The notes beneath the pieces are model-generated. The model did no database searches and had not been told where the DNA came from. It worked only from the letters and a program-made list of their open reading frames with translations. Below are positions 1 through 5,056 of a DNA stretch of 5,297 bases, piece by piece. Position 1 is the stretch's first letter; each line of letters begins with the position of its first letter. The stretch spans positions 1-5,297 of the forward strand of contig CAJXJV010000106.1 in NCBI GenBank assembly GCA_913055135.1, written 5' to 3'. The position numbers and the translations under genes are program-made. The DNA is from an uncultured Desulfurobacterium sp. GTDB taxonomy: Bacteria; Aquificota; Aquificia; Desulfurobacteriales; Desulfurobacteriaceae.

Positions 1-12
1 ATTTTCTCCCTC

Positions 13-58
13 AAAAATAGAAAAAGGCTAAGACAGCCGACTGACCGCCTTAGCCTTT
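13..58 (-). terminator. Hairpin with T tracts at the end of the tail operon
   Basis: Minus-strand AAAGGCTAAG (58-49) and CTTAGCCTTT (32-23) form a perfect 10 bp stem around a 16-base loop. Two T5 tracts follow (25-21 overlapping the stem end, and 17-13). This is a plausible intrinsic terminator for transcripts ending after gp25. The long loop and the purine-rich GAGGGAG directly downstream (12-6), which looks like a ribosome binding site for a gene starting at or beyond the edge, leave open that it is instead a 5' leader structure or a leaky attenuator. Nothing else is seen in 1-96 apart from the promoter candidate. Confidence 0.6.
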
Positions 59-64
59 AGAAGT

Positions 65-93
65 ATTTTAATGCAAATGAATTGCTAAGTCAA
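65..93 (-). promoter_or_regulatory. Candidate sigma-70-type promoter reading toward the left edge
   Basis: Minus-strand TTGACT (93-88) and TAAAAT (70-65) are separated by exactly 17 bases. Each differs from the bacterial consensus by one base. It lies just after the gp25 stop codon. The expected transcription start is near 58, which is the first base of the hairpin arm. It would drive the gene(s) beyond position 1. Chance matches are common in AT-leaning DNA, so position is the main support. Confidence 0.45.
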
Positions 94-96
94 TTA

Positions 97-468
97 CTAA
101 TCTGCAGGGAAAATAACTTCTACCTGCTTAGTTTTAGGAATTCCGATTATCTCGTAAAAGATTCTGAATCTTACATAGTTATCCTTCCGTTCAACAAGCT
201 CTAAATCCTTAAAAACAACCCGCTTTTCCCACTCCTTTATAGCCTCTTCCACGACAACTTTCATTAGCTCTACAAGAACATCATCATTAGGCTCAAAAAT
301 TACCTTTCTCCAATCGGAACCGAAATTTCTGAGCATAGCCCTTTCGCCCTTGGCAGTAAGGACTATCTGCTTGATGCTATCTGCAATAAGATCTTCATCT
401 TCCTTGATAGGTGGAGCAGAAATTATCCCTTCATTAAATCCAAGTCCAAAGCCTTTGTATGTAGCCAT
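97..468 (-). CDS. Baseplate wedge protein, gp25 / GpW family
   Basis: A 123 aa member of the gp25 family (T4 gp25, P2 gpW, Afp9, TssE), the wedge component that starts sheath assembly and ties the first sheath ring to the baseplate. Motifs: SIKQIVLTAKGERAMLRNFG (31-50), containing the family's 'LT..GER.m...FG' core; FEPND (58-62); AIKEWEKRVVF (76-86), the 'AI..wEpRv' motif. A beta-strand pair near the C-terminus (VRFRIFYEI, KQVEVIFP) completes the fold. Length is normal. The ATG at 468 lies two bases after the previous stop with only a GGGG stretch as ribosome binding site, the weakest in the operon apart from the small gene at 3730, which fits a low-copy product dependent on coupling. It is the last gene before the hairpin near the left edge; the usual gp6-like wedge gene is not visible. 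Confidence 0.92.
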   Translation of the reverse strand: MATYKGFGLGFNEGIISAPPIKEDEDLIADSIKQIVLTAKGERAMLRNFGSDWRKVIFEPNDDVLVELMKVVVEEAIKEWEKRVVFKDLELVERKDNYVRFRIFYEIIGIPKTKQVEVIFPAD

Positions 469-470
469 TA

Positions 471-845
471 CTACCCCGATAAAGAATCTTTATATTCATC
501 CAGAGTCCATTCGGTGTCTGGATCTTTCCATGCAGGATTTTGCTCCAGAGATTTCAAAATAGGTGGAGGATCCTTTAGCTTAAAGTCTTTCCCATATATC
601 TTTCCATTTCCATCAAAATCTTCTTGCTGGATAAATTCCTGGCTCAGTATAGCTGCATAGCCTACAGGAGCAGATTTTCCTCTGTTGTCTATGTTTATGA
701 TGTGGTCGGATGTAAAAGCTCCACATCTGCTATTGGTGGAATCCCATAATGCACACTTCTGTTGAACACACTCTTTTTCCTGGAATTCAGCTTCCCCAGT
801 AGATTGATTAAATATCCAGTTACTCATAAAAGGGCAAACTGCCAT
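471..845 (-). CDS. Uncharacterised four-cysteine protein with EF-hand-like loop
   Basis: I do not recognise a named family for this 124 aa protein. The N-terminal half has four cysteines spaced C4-x21-C26-x4-C31-x9-C41, within AVCPFMSN, KECVQQKCALWDS and SRCGAF. This looks like a structural zinc or Fe-S site; similar 'CPF.S...C....CALW....C' patterns occur in small hypothetical proteins. Residues 76-87 (DFDGNGKIYGKD) fit a canonical EF-hand/dockerin calcium loop: Asp at 1, 3 and 12, Asn at 5, Gly at 6, Ile at 8. A single loop is present, not a pair. The C-terminus is acidic with Trp-Lys-Asp-Pro and TEWTLDEYKDSL. No signal peptide or membrane segment is seen. It sits between the PAAR and gp25 genes with an ideal AGGAGG site, so it is probably a particle component or assembly factor near the spike or baseplate. 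That role is inference from position only. Confidence 0.72.
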   Translation of the reverse strand: MAVCPFMSNWIFNQSTGEAEFQEKECVQQKCALWDSTNSRCGAFTSDHIINIDNRGKSAPVGYAAILSQEFIQQEDFDGNGKIYGKDFKLKDPPPILKSLEQNPAWKDPDTEWTLDEYKDSLSG

Positions 846-846
846 G

Positions 847-1161
847 CTAACCTCCTGAATTCGTATCTCCTGAACCAGTTACTACTATTCCAATTCCACA
901 AGGAACTATGTGAATGTCTCCTACTCTGTGAGTTGGAATACCGTTTGTTAAGACTGTAGAACTTCCAGAGACAGCAAAACTAACTGGACAGTGAGGACAG
1001 GTAGAAGCTCCAATGTCTCCTTCTCTAACCTGCTGAGAATTATTGGTATAGGTATCTGGACTTCCGGTTACATGAACACTAATCCAGCTGTGTGGGCAGC
1101 AAGGAGCTCCCACACTACAAATGCCTGCTGAAATGTCTCCTACTCTTGTATTAGCACTCAT
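847..1161 (-). CDS. PAAR-like spike-tip protein (gp5.4 / Afp10 type) with cysteine-rich metal sites
   Basis: Small (104 aa) PAAR-like protein expected to cap the spike as a sharp, metal-stabilised cone. The chain shows three related units: RVGDI at 6-10, EGDIG at 47-51 and RVGDI at 79-83 each open a unit. They are accompanied by TGSPDT (32-37), SGSSTVLTNGIPTHRVGD (65-82, the classic 'GS..V..NG.P..RvGD' motif) and TGSGDT (95-100). One chain with three-fold pseudo-symmetry is exactly how PAAR proteins sit on a trimeric spike. Possible metal ligands are C15, C21, C22, H24, C55, H57, C58, H78, H84 and C88, with CCPH and CPHC clusters; T6SS PAAR proteins bind zinc with three His and one Cys. AGGAG lies upstream of ATG 1161. 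The C-terminus ends in a short Gly/Ser tail, with no toxin domain. The gene ends one base before the next ATG. Confidence 0.88.
   Translation of the reverse strand: MSANTRVGDISAGICSVGAPCCPHSWISVHVTGSPDTYTNNSQQVREGDIGASTCPHCPVSFAVSGSSTVLTNGIPTHRVGDIHIVPCGIGIVVTGSGDTNSGG
913..1146 (-). repeat. Three copies of a 15 nt direct repeat in the PAAR-like gene
   Basis: Minus-strand AGAGTAGGAGACATT occurs identically at 1146-1132 and 927-913, with a one-base variant (AGAGAAGGAGACATT) at 1026-1012. They encode RVGDI, RVGDI and REGDI at the start of the three PAAR units, spaced 120 and 99 nt. The nucleotide-level identity suggests internal duplication or repeat homogenisation rather than codon choice alone. 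Confidence 0.6.
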
Positions 1162-1170
1162 TGTTTTCTC

Positions 1171-1671
1171 CTATGGGTTAAGATTTATTCTTCCTGCCTT
1201 AACGCTTACTTCTGTTTCTGCTTCTATTAACACTTTATTGGCTGTCTTAATAAGAACGGTATCAGAAGAGATGTCTATTTTGATTATGTTGTTTTTTCTA
1301 TCTCTGACTTCAATAAAATCTTCATCATCTGAGATATGGATAACGTTTCCTGCTGGAGTTTTAACCAGAAACTGCTTATTGTTTTTCATTTCTGCTGAAG
1401 GTTCACCTTTTCCAAACCATGTTCCTATCCAGACAGGCTTACTTGTATCAGGTTTAAGGTTGTAATTTCCTTCAAAAGTTACCCAGACAGTGTCTCCTTT
1501 CTTCGGAATCATCCAGAAGCCGTAGCCAGAGCTCCCACCTATCGGGAAAGCAGGGTATGCCCAGGGTAAATCCTCTGTTTTATATCCATCGTATAACCCT
1601 ATGACTCTGACTTTTAACCTTCCCATTCCAAGTGGATCTTTATCTTCTTCTACAACTCCCCGATAAAACAT
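1171..1671 (-). CDS. Central spike protein, gp5/gpV-like (OB-fold plus beta-stalk, no lysozyme domain)
   Basis: This 166 aa protein is a short gp5/gpV-type spike that should form a trimeric needle below the hub. Residues 1-88 form the OB-fold: MFYRGVVEEDKDPLGMGRLK (1-20) is the typical 'G.V....DP...GRvkV.v' opening, followed by PWAYPAFPIGGSSGYGFWMIPKKGDTVWVTFEGN (36-69). From about 100 the protein becomes short alternating beta repeats: VKTPAGNVIHISD, FIEVRDRKNNIIKIDIS, TVLIKTANKVLIEAETEVSVKAGRINLN. This is the triple-stranded beta-stalk seen in gp5, VgrG and P2 gpV. There is no T4-style lysozyme domain and no obvious toxin extension. No His/Cys metal motif is seen at the tip, consistent with a separate PAAR protein encoded next. 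ATG 1671 follows the hub stop by two bases and has AGGAG spaced correctly. Confidence 0.9.
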   Translation of the reverse strand: MFYRGVVEEDKDPLGMGRLKVRVIGLYDGYKTEDLPWAYPAFPIGGSSGYGFWMIPKKGDTVWVTFEGNYNLKPDTSKPVWIGTWFGKGEPSAEMKNNKQFLVKTPAGNVIHISDDEDFIEVRDRKNNIIKIDISSDTVLIKTANKVLIEAETEVSVKAGRINLNP

Positions 1672-1673
1672 TC

Positions 1674-2819
1674 CTAACTCCTGTTAATAGTTCCTGAGAC
1701 TGGCTTATTAGCTGTGGAAATAGCATTCTTAACAAGCTTTAGTTCCGTTTTAAATTCTCCTACTGAGATTGTGTGTTTCACTCCGACTACCTGATAGACT
1801 CCACTTGTGTAATGGAGCTTGACCCTCTGTCCTCTTTTCAGATAGACAAGGATTTTGACGTTGGAAAGAGGTTTAACATCTGGATCACCAAAGATTTCTG
1901 CCGAAGCTGTTATCGGAATATCAGCACTCTTTCCCCAGAGATTTTTTAGAACAGTTAACTCTTTTCCTGTTTCACTTGAAAATGGTCTTAGGCTTTCTGC
2001 TCCTATGGAGACTTTTTTGGTATCAAGCTTTACATTTTTAACTGTTCTCTGATCTATTTCAAAAACCTGTTTCTGTTTGGTAATTGGGTCGTAACGGATA
2101 GCTTTTACTCTTTCTCCTGTAGAGTTAATTCCAAGGAGCATACTACCTTTTATTTCTGGCTCAAAACTAAGCAAAGGTTCATACTGCAAGTGAGTTGCAT
2201 TGTAAGTAAAGGTTTTAACTGGTTTATTTTCTAAGGGAAGTCTCTTAAAGTGGAGTTTGTTATCTTTCCAGTTTACCGTAAATGGAGATTCGTTGCTTTT
2301 CTGGTTAGCAAAAGGTAAGAGTTTCTTCAGGATGAACTCGTAATCTGTTTCGTTCTGTTGGTAGAAAACTCCTTTCTCATTAACGTCATCAACTTCACAC
2401 TCTATTCCATTCTCCTTGCATATCTGCTTTACTATGTTTGAAGGCGTATCGTTAAAGCTTCTGTTTTTCTCTTTACTCATTAGCGGAATTCCGCCCTGAG
2501 CAACGGTTTTAATCTCAACCTTTATTCCTACTGGCATGAAGCGTGGAATGTAGTCAAGGATTTCTCCTTTGAAGACATAGGAAGATTCTCTTTTCCCGTA
2601 AGTATCTATCCAGCCGAACTGAAACTCTATTTTTGCTCCTATGTGAGAGGCAAGGATTGACTCTATGTAGTCACCGGTTCTGTCAAAGAGGGAGATAGTA
2701 GCTGTAGCCATCTTATCTGCTGGAATATCTATTTCAGCAGCAATCCTTTCAACGTCAACTGGAAGCTCCCTGCCTTCCAGTTTTACTGTCAGAAAAGGTC
2801 TTTTGTTAACGGGAGGCAT
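1674..2819 (-). CDS. Baseplate hub protein, gp27 / P2 gpD (VgrG N-terminal) family
   Basis: The 381 aa length and motif order fit the hub protein that forms a trimer with pseudo-sixfold symmetry and adapts the tube to the trimeric spike (T4 gp27, P2 gpD, Mu gp44, N-terminal part of VgrG). Visible landmarks: PFLTVKLEGREL (8-19) opening the first barrel; MATATISLFDRTGDY (37-51); VFKGEILDYIPRF (82-94, the 'F.G.I..i.p' strand). Then TPSNIVKQICKENGIECEV (125-143) and the hallmark YQQNETDYEFILKKLL (153-168), followed by the second barrel from about 180 to 300. The last 80 residues return to a beta-rich domain (VKILVYLKRGQRVKLHY, GVYQVVGVKHTIS). A GAGG site sits nine bases upstream of ATG 2819, inside the end of the LysM gene. 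The end of this gene contains the AGGAG ribosome binding site for the spike gene two bases beyond its stop. Spike functions that are fused in VgrG are separate genes here. Confidence 0.9.
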   Translation of the reverse strand: MPPVNKRPFLTVKLEGRELPVDVERIAAEIDIPADKMATATISLFDRTGDYIESILASHIGAKIEFQFGWIDTYGKRESSYVFKGEILDYIPRFMPVGIKVEIKTVAQGGIPLMSKEKNRSFNDTPSNIVKQICKENGIECEVDDVNEKGVFYQQNETDYEFILKKLLPFANQKSNESPFTVNWKDNKLHFKRLPLENKPVKTFTYNATHLQYEPLLSFEPEIKGSMLLGINSTGERVKAIRYDPITKQKQVFEIDQRTVKNVKLDTKKVSIGAESLRPFSSETGKELTVLKNLWGKSADIPITASAEIFGDPDVKPLSNVKILVYLKRGQRVKLHYTSGVYQVVGVKHTISVGEFKTELKLVKNAISTANKPVSGTINRS

Positions 2820-3087
2820 TTATCCAGTCCTCTATATCTTCAACATAGGGAATCTTCAACTTCTTACCGGGAATGACTTCCTCTAAAGGGTTAAGAATGT
2901 CATTAGCTACAGCAATAGCCCACCAATAATCGTGAGTGCCGTAATAGTTAAAACTGATTAGATCCAGAGCTCCTTCTTCTCCAGGTTGAACAATATGAAC
3001 AGTCTGGAATCTCGTAAATTCCGGTCTTTCCCAGAGTCCAAAGTGATCTTCGTAAACAGGTGTTCTTGCAAAACGGGTGCTGGACAT
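2806..3087 (-). CDS. LysM-domain baseplate protein (gpX / gp53 / Afp7 C-domain-like)
   Basis: A 93 aa protein dominated by one LysM-like domain at about residues 29-80: TVHIVQPGEEGALDLISFNYYG, then the strongly conserved YWWAIAVANDI (54-64), NPLEEVIPGKKLKIP (66-80). In contractile tails this domain is found in P2 gpX, T4 gp53 and the C-terminus of Afp7. There it acts as a structural joint between tube/hub and wedges rather than as a peptidoglycan binder. The first 28 residues (RTPVYEDHFGLW) resemble the N-terminal peptide of gp53-like proteins. Start and end are fixed by coupling: the ATG shares a base with the preceding stop, and the gene's end overlaps the following hub gene by 14 nt. Such overlaps suggest matched production of the CIS-tube protein, this protein and the hub. 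No lytic domain is visible. Confidence 0.85.
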   Translation of the reverse strand: MSSTRFARTPVYEDHFGLWERPEFTRFQTVHIVQPGEEGALDLISFNYYGTHDYWWAIAVANDILNPLEEVIPGKKLKIPYVEDIEDWINASR

Positions 3088-3548
3088 TACATCCTCACAT
3101 CGTAAGCTGAAACTCTGTCTTCATGAACAGCAAACTCGACTGTAACGGTTGCGTATCTTGGAAGTCCTCTTTCTACATCCCAGACATCGCCATATTGAAC
3201 TTCAACATCTCTGACGTTACCAATACAGTTGAAGGTATTGCCCCATACCAGCTTTACATCTGGTGGAGTTGTTAGAACGTTTCCAGATTTAGCTGGATAG
3301 GTAAGGCTTTTGAGAAACTTTATTTTCTTCTCTACTTCATCTCCTCTTCCGTAAAAGGTAAGGGAAAAGCTGATGGTTCTATGGGAAGATGAAGAATAAA
3401 CAGGAACAGGAGCTGAATTGCTTATAACCTCAACATCGTTGTAGTTTGCACTTTTTCTTTCTACCAGCTCGGAAGGCTGGAGTTTTCTGCCATCAATCTC
3501 AAATGATAGATACTCTTTAGTTGTTAGGTCTATAAGCATACCTTTCAT
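3087..3548 (-). CDS. CIS tube-initiator / baseplate-junction protein (Afp7 N-domain-like, gp48/gp54-like)
   Basis: This 153 aa protein matches the N-terminal 'CIS tube' domain of Afp7/Pvc7-type proteins, which form the tube-like ring linking the tube to the spike and baseplate. Matching features are the opening LIDLTTKEYLSFEIDGRKL (5-23, the place of the usual 'F.fNP.el' strand) and SANYNDVEVI (33-42). They continue with the strand HRTISFSLTFYG (56-67), then TPPDVKLVWGNTFNCIGNV (94-112, the 'PP.v.f.WG....G.v' motif). The end reads QYGDVWDVERGLPRYATVTVEF (118-139), the 'y..f...G.P.rA.v.v.f' motif. Afp7 proteins also carry a LysM domain; here that is the next, separate gene. The start at 3548 has an AAGGA site about seven bases upstream; an in-frame TAG lies two codons before it, which rules out an upstream start. 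Its TAA shares an A with the next ATG (TAATG), so translation is probably coupled. Confidence 0.78.
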   Translation of the reverse strand: MKGMLIDLTTKEYLSFEIDGRKLQPSELVERKSANYNDVEVISNSAPVPVYSSSSHRTISFSLTFYGRGDEVEKKIKFLKSLTYPAKSGNVLTTPPDVKLVWGNTFNCIGNVRDVEVQYGDVWDVERGLPRYATVTVEFAVHEDRVSAYDVRM

Positions 3549-3583
3549 AGTCTATCCTTAGATAGCAAACCCTCCAATTAAAA

Positions 3584-3730
3584 TCATCTCTGTTTCCTTT
3601 GTTCCTTTAGTTCTTTAGCCAAGCGATCTATAAACCATTTTCTTTCTGCAACTGTCATATTCATGGCTTCCGTATAGCTTATAGAAAAATGCCGTGTGAG
3701 GATGTAAATCTCCTCAAGCACGGCATTCAA
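3584..3730 (-). CDS. Small helical tail protein (about 48 aa), non-ATG start or frameshift extension of the chaperone
   Basis: An open frame between chaperone and CIS-tube gene encodes about 48 aa when started at TTG 3730. It has an amphipathic segment (LEEIYILTRHF), then SISYTEAMNMTVAERKWFI and a Lys/Glu/Arg-rich tail ending LKEQRKQR. The pattern helix, aromatic-Ser-Tyr-Glu, 'Met-Thr/Pro...GluArg.Trp', helix is what I recall of the small Afp6-like (DUF6760-type) proteins of eCIS and of small proteins downstream of T4-like tail chaperones. No ATG occurs before 3664, which would remove the first half of the motif. TTG 3730 (weak purine-rich site upstream) or GTG 3721 are possible starts. The frame also continues upstream across the chaperone stop to a TAG near 3763, so a -2 or +1 frameshift fusion is an alternative. 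It lies in a 186 nt stretch otherwise empty of genes. A strong hairpin lies inside it. Its stop overlaps the ATG of a ten-codon frame. Confidence 0.6.
   Translation of the reverse strand: MNAVLEEIYILTRHFSISYTEAMNMTVAERKWFIDRLAKELKEQRKQR
3685..3727 (-). other. Strong terminator-like hairpin inside the small gene
   Basis: Read on the minus strand, AATGCCGTG (3727-3719), a two-base bulge, and TGAGGA (3716-3711) pair with TCCTCA (3710 side, 3702-3697) and CACGGCATT (3696-3688). The loop has eight bases and the hairpin is followed by a T run (3689-3685). This gives 15 base pairs, much stronger than expected by chance in AT-leaning DNA. It begins eight bases after the chaperone stop codon. It has the form of an intrinsic terminator or attenuator, yet lies inside an operon and inside an open reading frame. 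It could lower expression of the low-copy baseplate genes relative to sheath and tube, or stall ribosomes for recoding. Which of these applies is inference. Confidence 0.6.
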
Positions 3731-3734
3731 GAAC

Positions 3735-4466
3735 TTACTCTTCTCTGAATTCGGTAGGAAGAAAGAACTCTAAGGTAATTGGAATGTTAGCTGTAAAGGA
3801 CTTTCCACATAGAGGACACTTAAGCTCCTGTCTGAAATCAATACCATGGTCAAGAAGTTTTTCAGCTTTTCTCAGTTTAGCAAGCTCTCTTCCAATAAGT
3901 CCTTCAACAAAGTCTATTTTTTCGGATAGGGAAACGTCTTTGCCGTCTATAGCTCTTATCATGTATGCGTATCTTACAGAGTAGAGATCCTCAAAGTTCC
4001 TTCCTTGAGCTGCTAATTGAGACCTGTAATTGTTAACTTCTTCCACTTCTTGAGCCGTTAACGGTGATAGATCGACTTTCTTTCCGCCTATTTCTATTTC
4101 AAGTGGAAGCCTTTCAACCTGAATTTCCTTAATTGGCAGTTTTTTGAGGTCTATGAATTTCTTGAAAACCTTTTTACATGCAGGACAGTCTATTTCTACC
4201 GAATAGTCCGGGAAATAGGAATTTATCCTTAACCATACGAGGAGAAAAGACTTGTCTCCCTCTGTTAATTCCTCAGCTTTTGGACCTTCCTTAATGCATC
4301 TGTTCAGAACCCTGTTTACGGCACTCTCAATCGTGTCTCCGGTAGCGGAGGCGATTATCTTCTCTTCCCGTCCAGTTATAGGTCTAATTAAAACCTTTTC
4401 GCTGTATCCCAAAAGTCCTTTGCTCGGTAGTTTCACTTCTACCGCTTCTGGTTCAACAAACGCCAT
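3735..4466 (-). CDS. T4 gp26-like baseplate/tail assembly protein with zinc-ribbon cysteines
   Basis: This 243 aa protein resembles the T4 baseplate hub assembly family (gp26-type, also found in eCIS loci). Such proteins are thought to act as assembly factors or tail chaperones rather than abundant structural subunits. Visible features: the N-terminal VKLPSKGLLGY motif (11-21) typical of the family, and a helical region with two CPxC pairs, C94/C97 and C217/C220, each with a following lysine and aromatic residue (CPACKKVF, CPLCGKSF). Together they could form one split zinc ribbon. The middle (about 135-205) is charged and helical. The start at 4466 has a strong GGGGAGGAG ribosome binding site. 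The slot after the tube is where P2, lambda and Mu relatives carry their chaperone pair, often joined by programmed frameshifting, and a second small frame does follow here. The family call is by motif and context, and its biochemical role is inferred. Confidence 0.8.
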   Translation of the reverse strand: MAFVEPEAVEVKLPSKGLLGYSEKVLIRPITGREEKIIASATGDTIESAVNRVLNRCIKEGPKAEELTEGDKSFLLVWLRINSYFPDYSVEIDCPACKKVFKKFIDLKKLPIKEIQVERLPLEIEIGGKKVDLSPLTAQEVEEVNNYRSQLAAQGRNFEDLYSVRYAYMIRAIDGKDVSLSEKIDFVEGLIGRELAKLRKAEKLLDHGIDFRQELKCPLCGKSFTANIPITLEFFLPTEFREE

Positions 4467-4480
4467 GTCTCCTCCCCGAT

Positions 4481-5029
4481 TTAGATTTCAAGCTCCATGT
4501 ATCTGTAAACTCCCTGAACTTCATACTGCTGTTTTTCAGAAGCTGACCAGTCCCAGTTATGATTAGCTGGTTTTAACCACATAGAGCTGATTTTGTAGCT
4601 GAAGAGCTTATTTCCTGCTCCATCAAGAACTATCAACCTTCCGTCAAAGGCAATATCCTTAATATCTTGCTGAACTCCTCCGTTTGCAGGGTCAAAAAGC
4701 ATTTTTGTACAGGCTTCAACAAACTTAACGCCTGTAAAGTTTGTATCCTTCCTAATATCAAGGTTGAAAGTAATATCTCCAGCTCTTATCTGTCCTGGAA
4801 GCCTATCAACAAAGTTGAGATAAGGAACTTCTACTTCTTGAACTTCGTTTCCCTGAATATCAACAACTGCTATTTCCATAGAGATTATCTTTGTCTGACC
4901 ATTTATTGCAGACTGAACTGCTGGTGGTGGATAGACCTCCATAACAGCCAGATTCTTCCTTACAACATCAAGGAGTGGAGCCATAGGACTTACTTCTCCT
5001 ATGGACGGTGGAGTAAAGTTGAAAGCCAT
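4481..5029 (-). CDS. Tail tube (inner tube) protein, gp19-like
   Basis: Likely the tube subunit of the contractile tail, a beta-barrel protein that stacks as hexameric rings inside the sheath. At 182 aa it has normal length for the T4 gp19 / P2 gpFII / Hcp-like group. Supporting features are its place directly after the sheath and the LPGQIRAGDITFNLDIRKD segment (residues 77-95), which fits the pattern of tube proteins around their beta-barrel. The C-terminal strand reads YEVQGVYRYMEL (169-180), the typical end of this family. There is no signal peptide or membrane segment. The ATG at 5029 is preceded by an excellent GGAGG ribosome binding site five to six bases upstream, as expected for a very abundant product. 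It is followed after 14 nt by the chaperone gene. The exact subfamily (gp19 or another CIS tube) is uncertain. Confidence 0.85.
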   Translation of the reverse strand: MAFNFTPPSIGEVSPMAPLLDVVRKNLAVMEVYPPPAVQSAINGQTKIISMEIAVVDIQGNEVQEVEVPYLNFVDRLPGQIRAGDITFNLDIRKDTNFTGVKFVEACTKMLFDPANGGVQQDIKDIAFDGRLIVLDGAGNKLFSYKISSMWLKPANHNWDWSASEKQQYEVQGVYRYMELEI

Positions 5030-5041
5030 CTTCGACCTCCA

Positions 5042-5056
5042 TGCAATTTAATTGCA
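5042..5056. repeat. 15 bp perfect inverted repeat between sheath and tube genes
   Basis: The sequence TGCAATTTAATTGCA is two 7 bp arms around one central base, sitting directly after the sheath stop and just before the tube ribosome binding site. As RNA it could form only a weak 5 bp AU-rich hairpin. As DNA it has the symmetry of a protein-binding site. A near copy lies at 73-85 in the other intergenic region. Function is unknown. Confidence 0.4.

Noticed and set aside
97..468. gp25-like protein as a lysozyme
   Set aside because: The family was once described as lysozyme-related, but the motifs seen are structural wedge motifs and no catalytic set is visible.
350..562. Plus-strand open frames such as 350-562, 762-959, 1121-1465, 1855-2052, 3784-3984 and 4252-4566
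   Set aside because: All lie opposite well-supported minus-strand genes, have no family motifs, and cut across gene borders; they are antisense shadows.
3712..3726. Alternative ATG at 3726 inside the hairpin region (frame MPCLRRFT...)
   Set aside because: It gives only about 15 codons and lacks any ribosome binding site or recognisable pattern.
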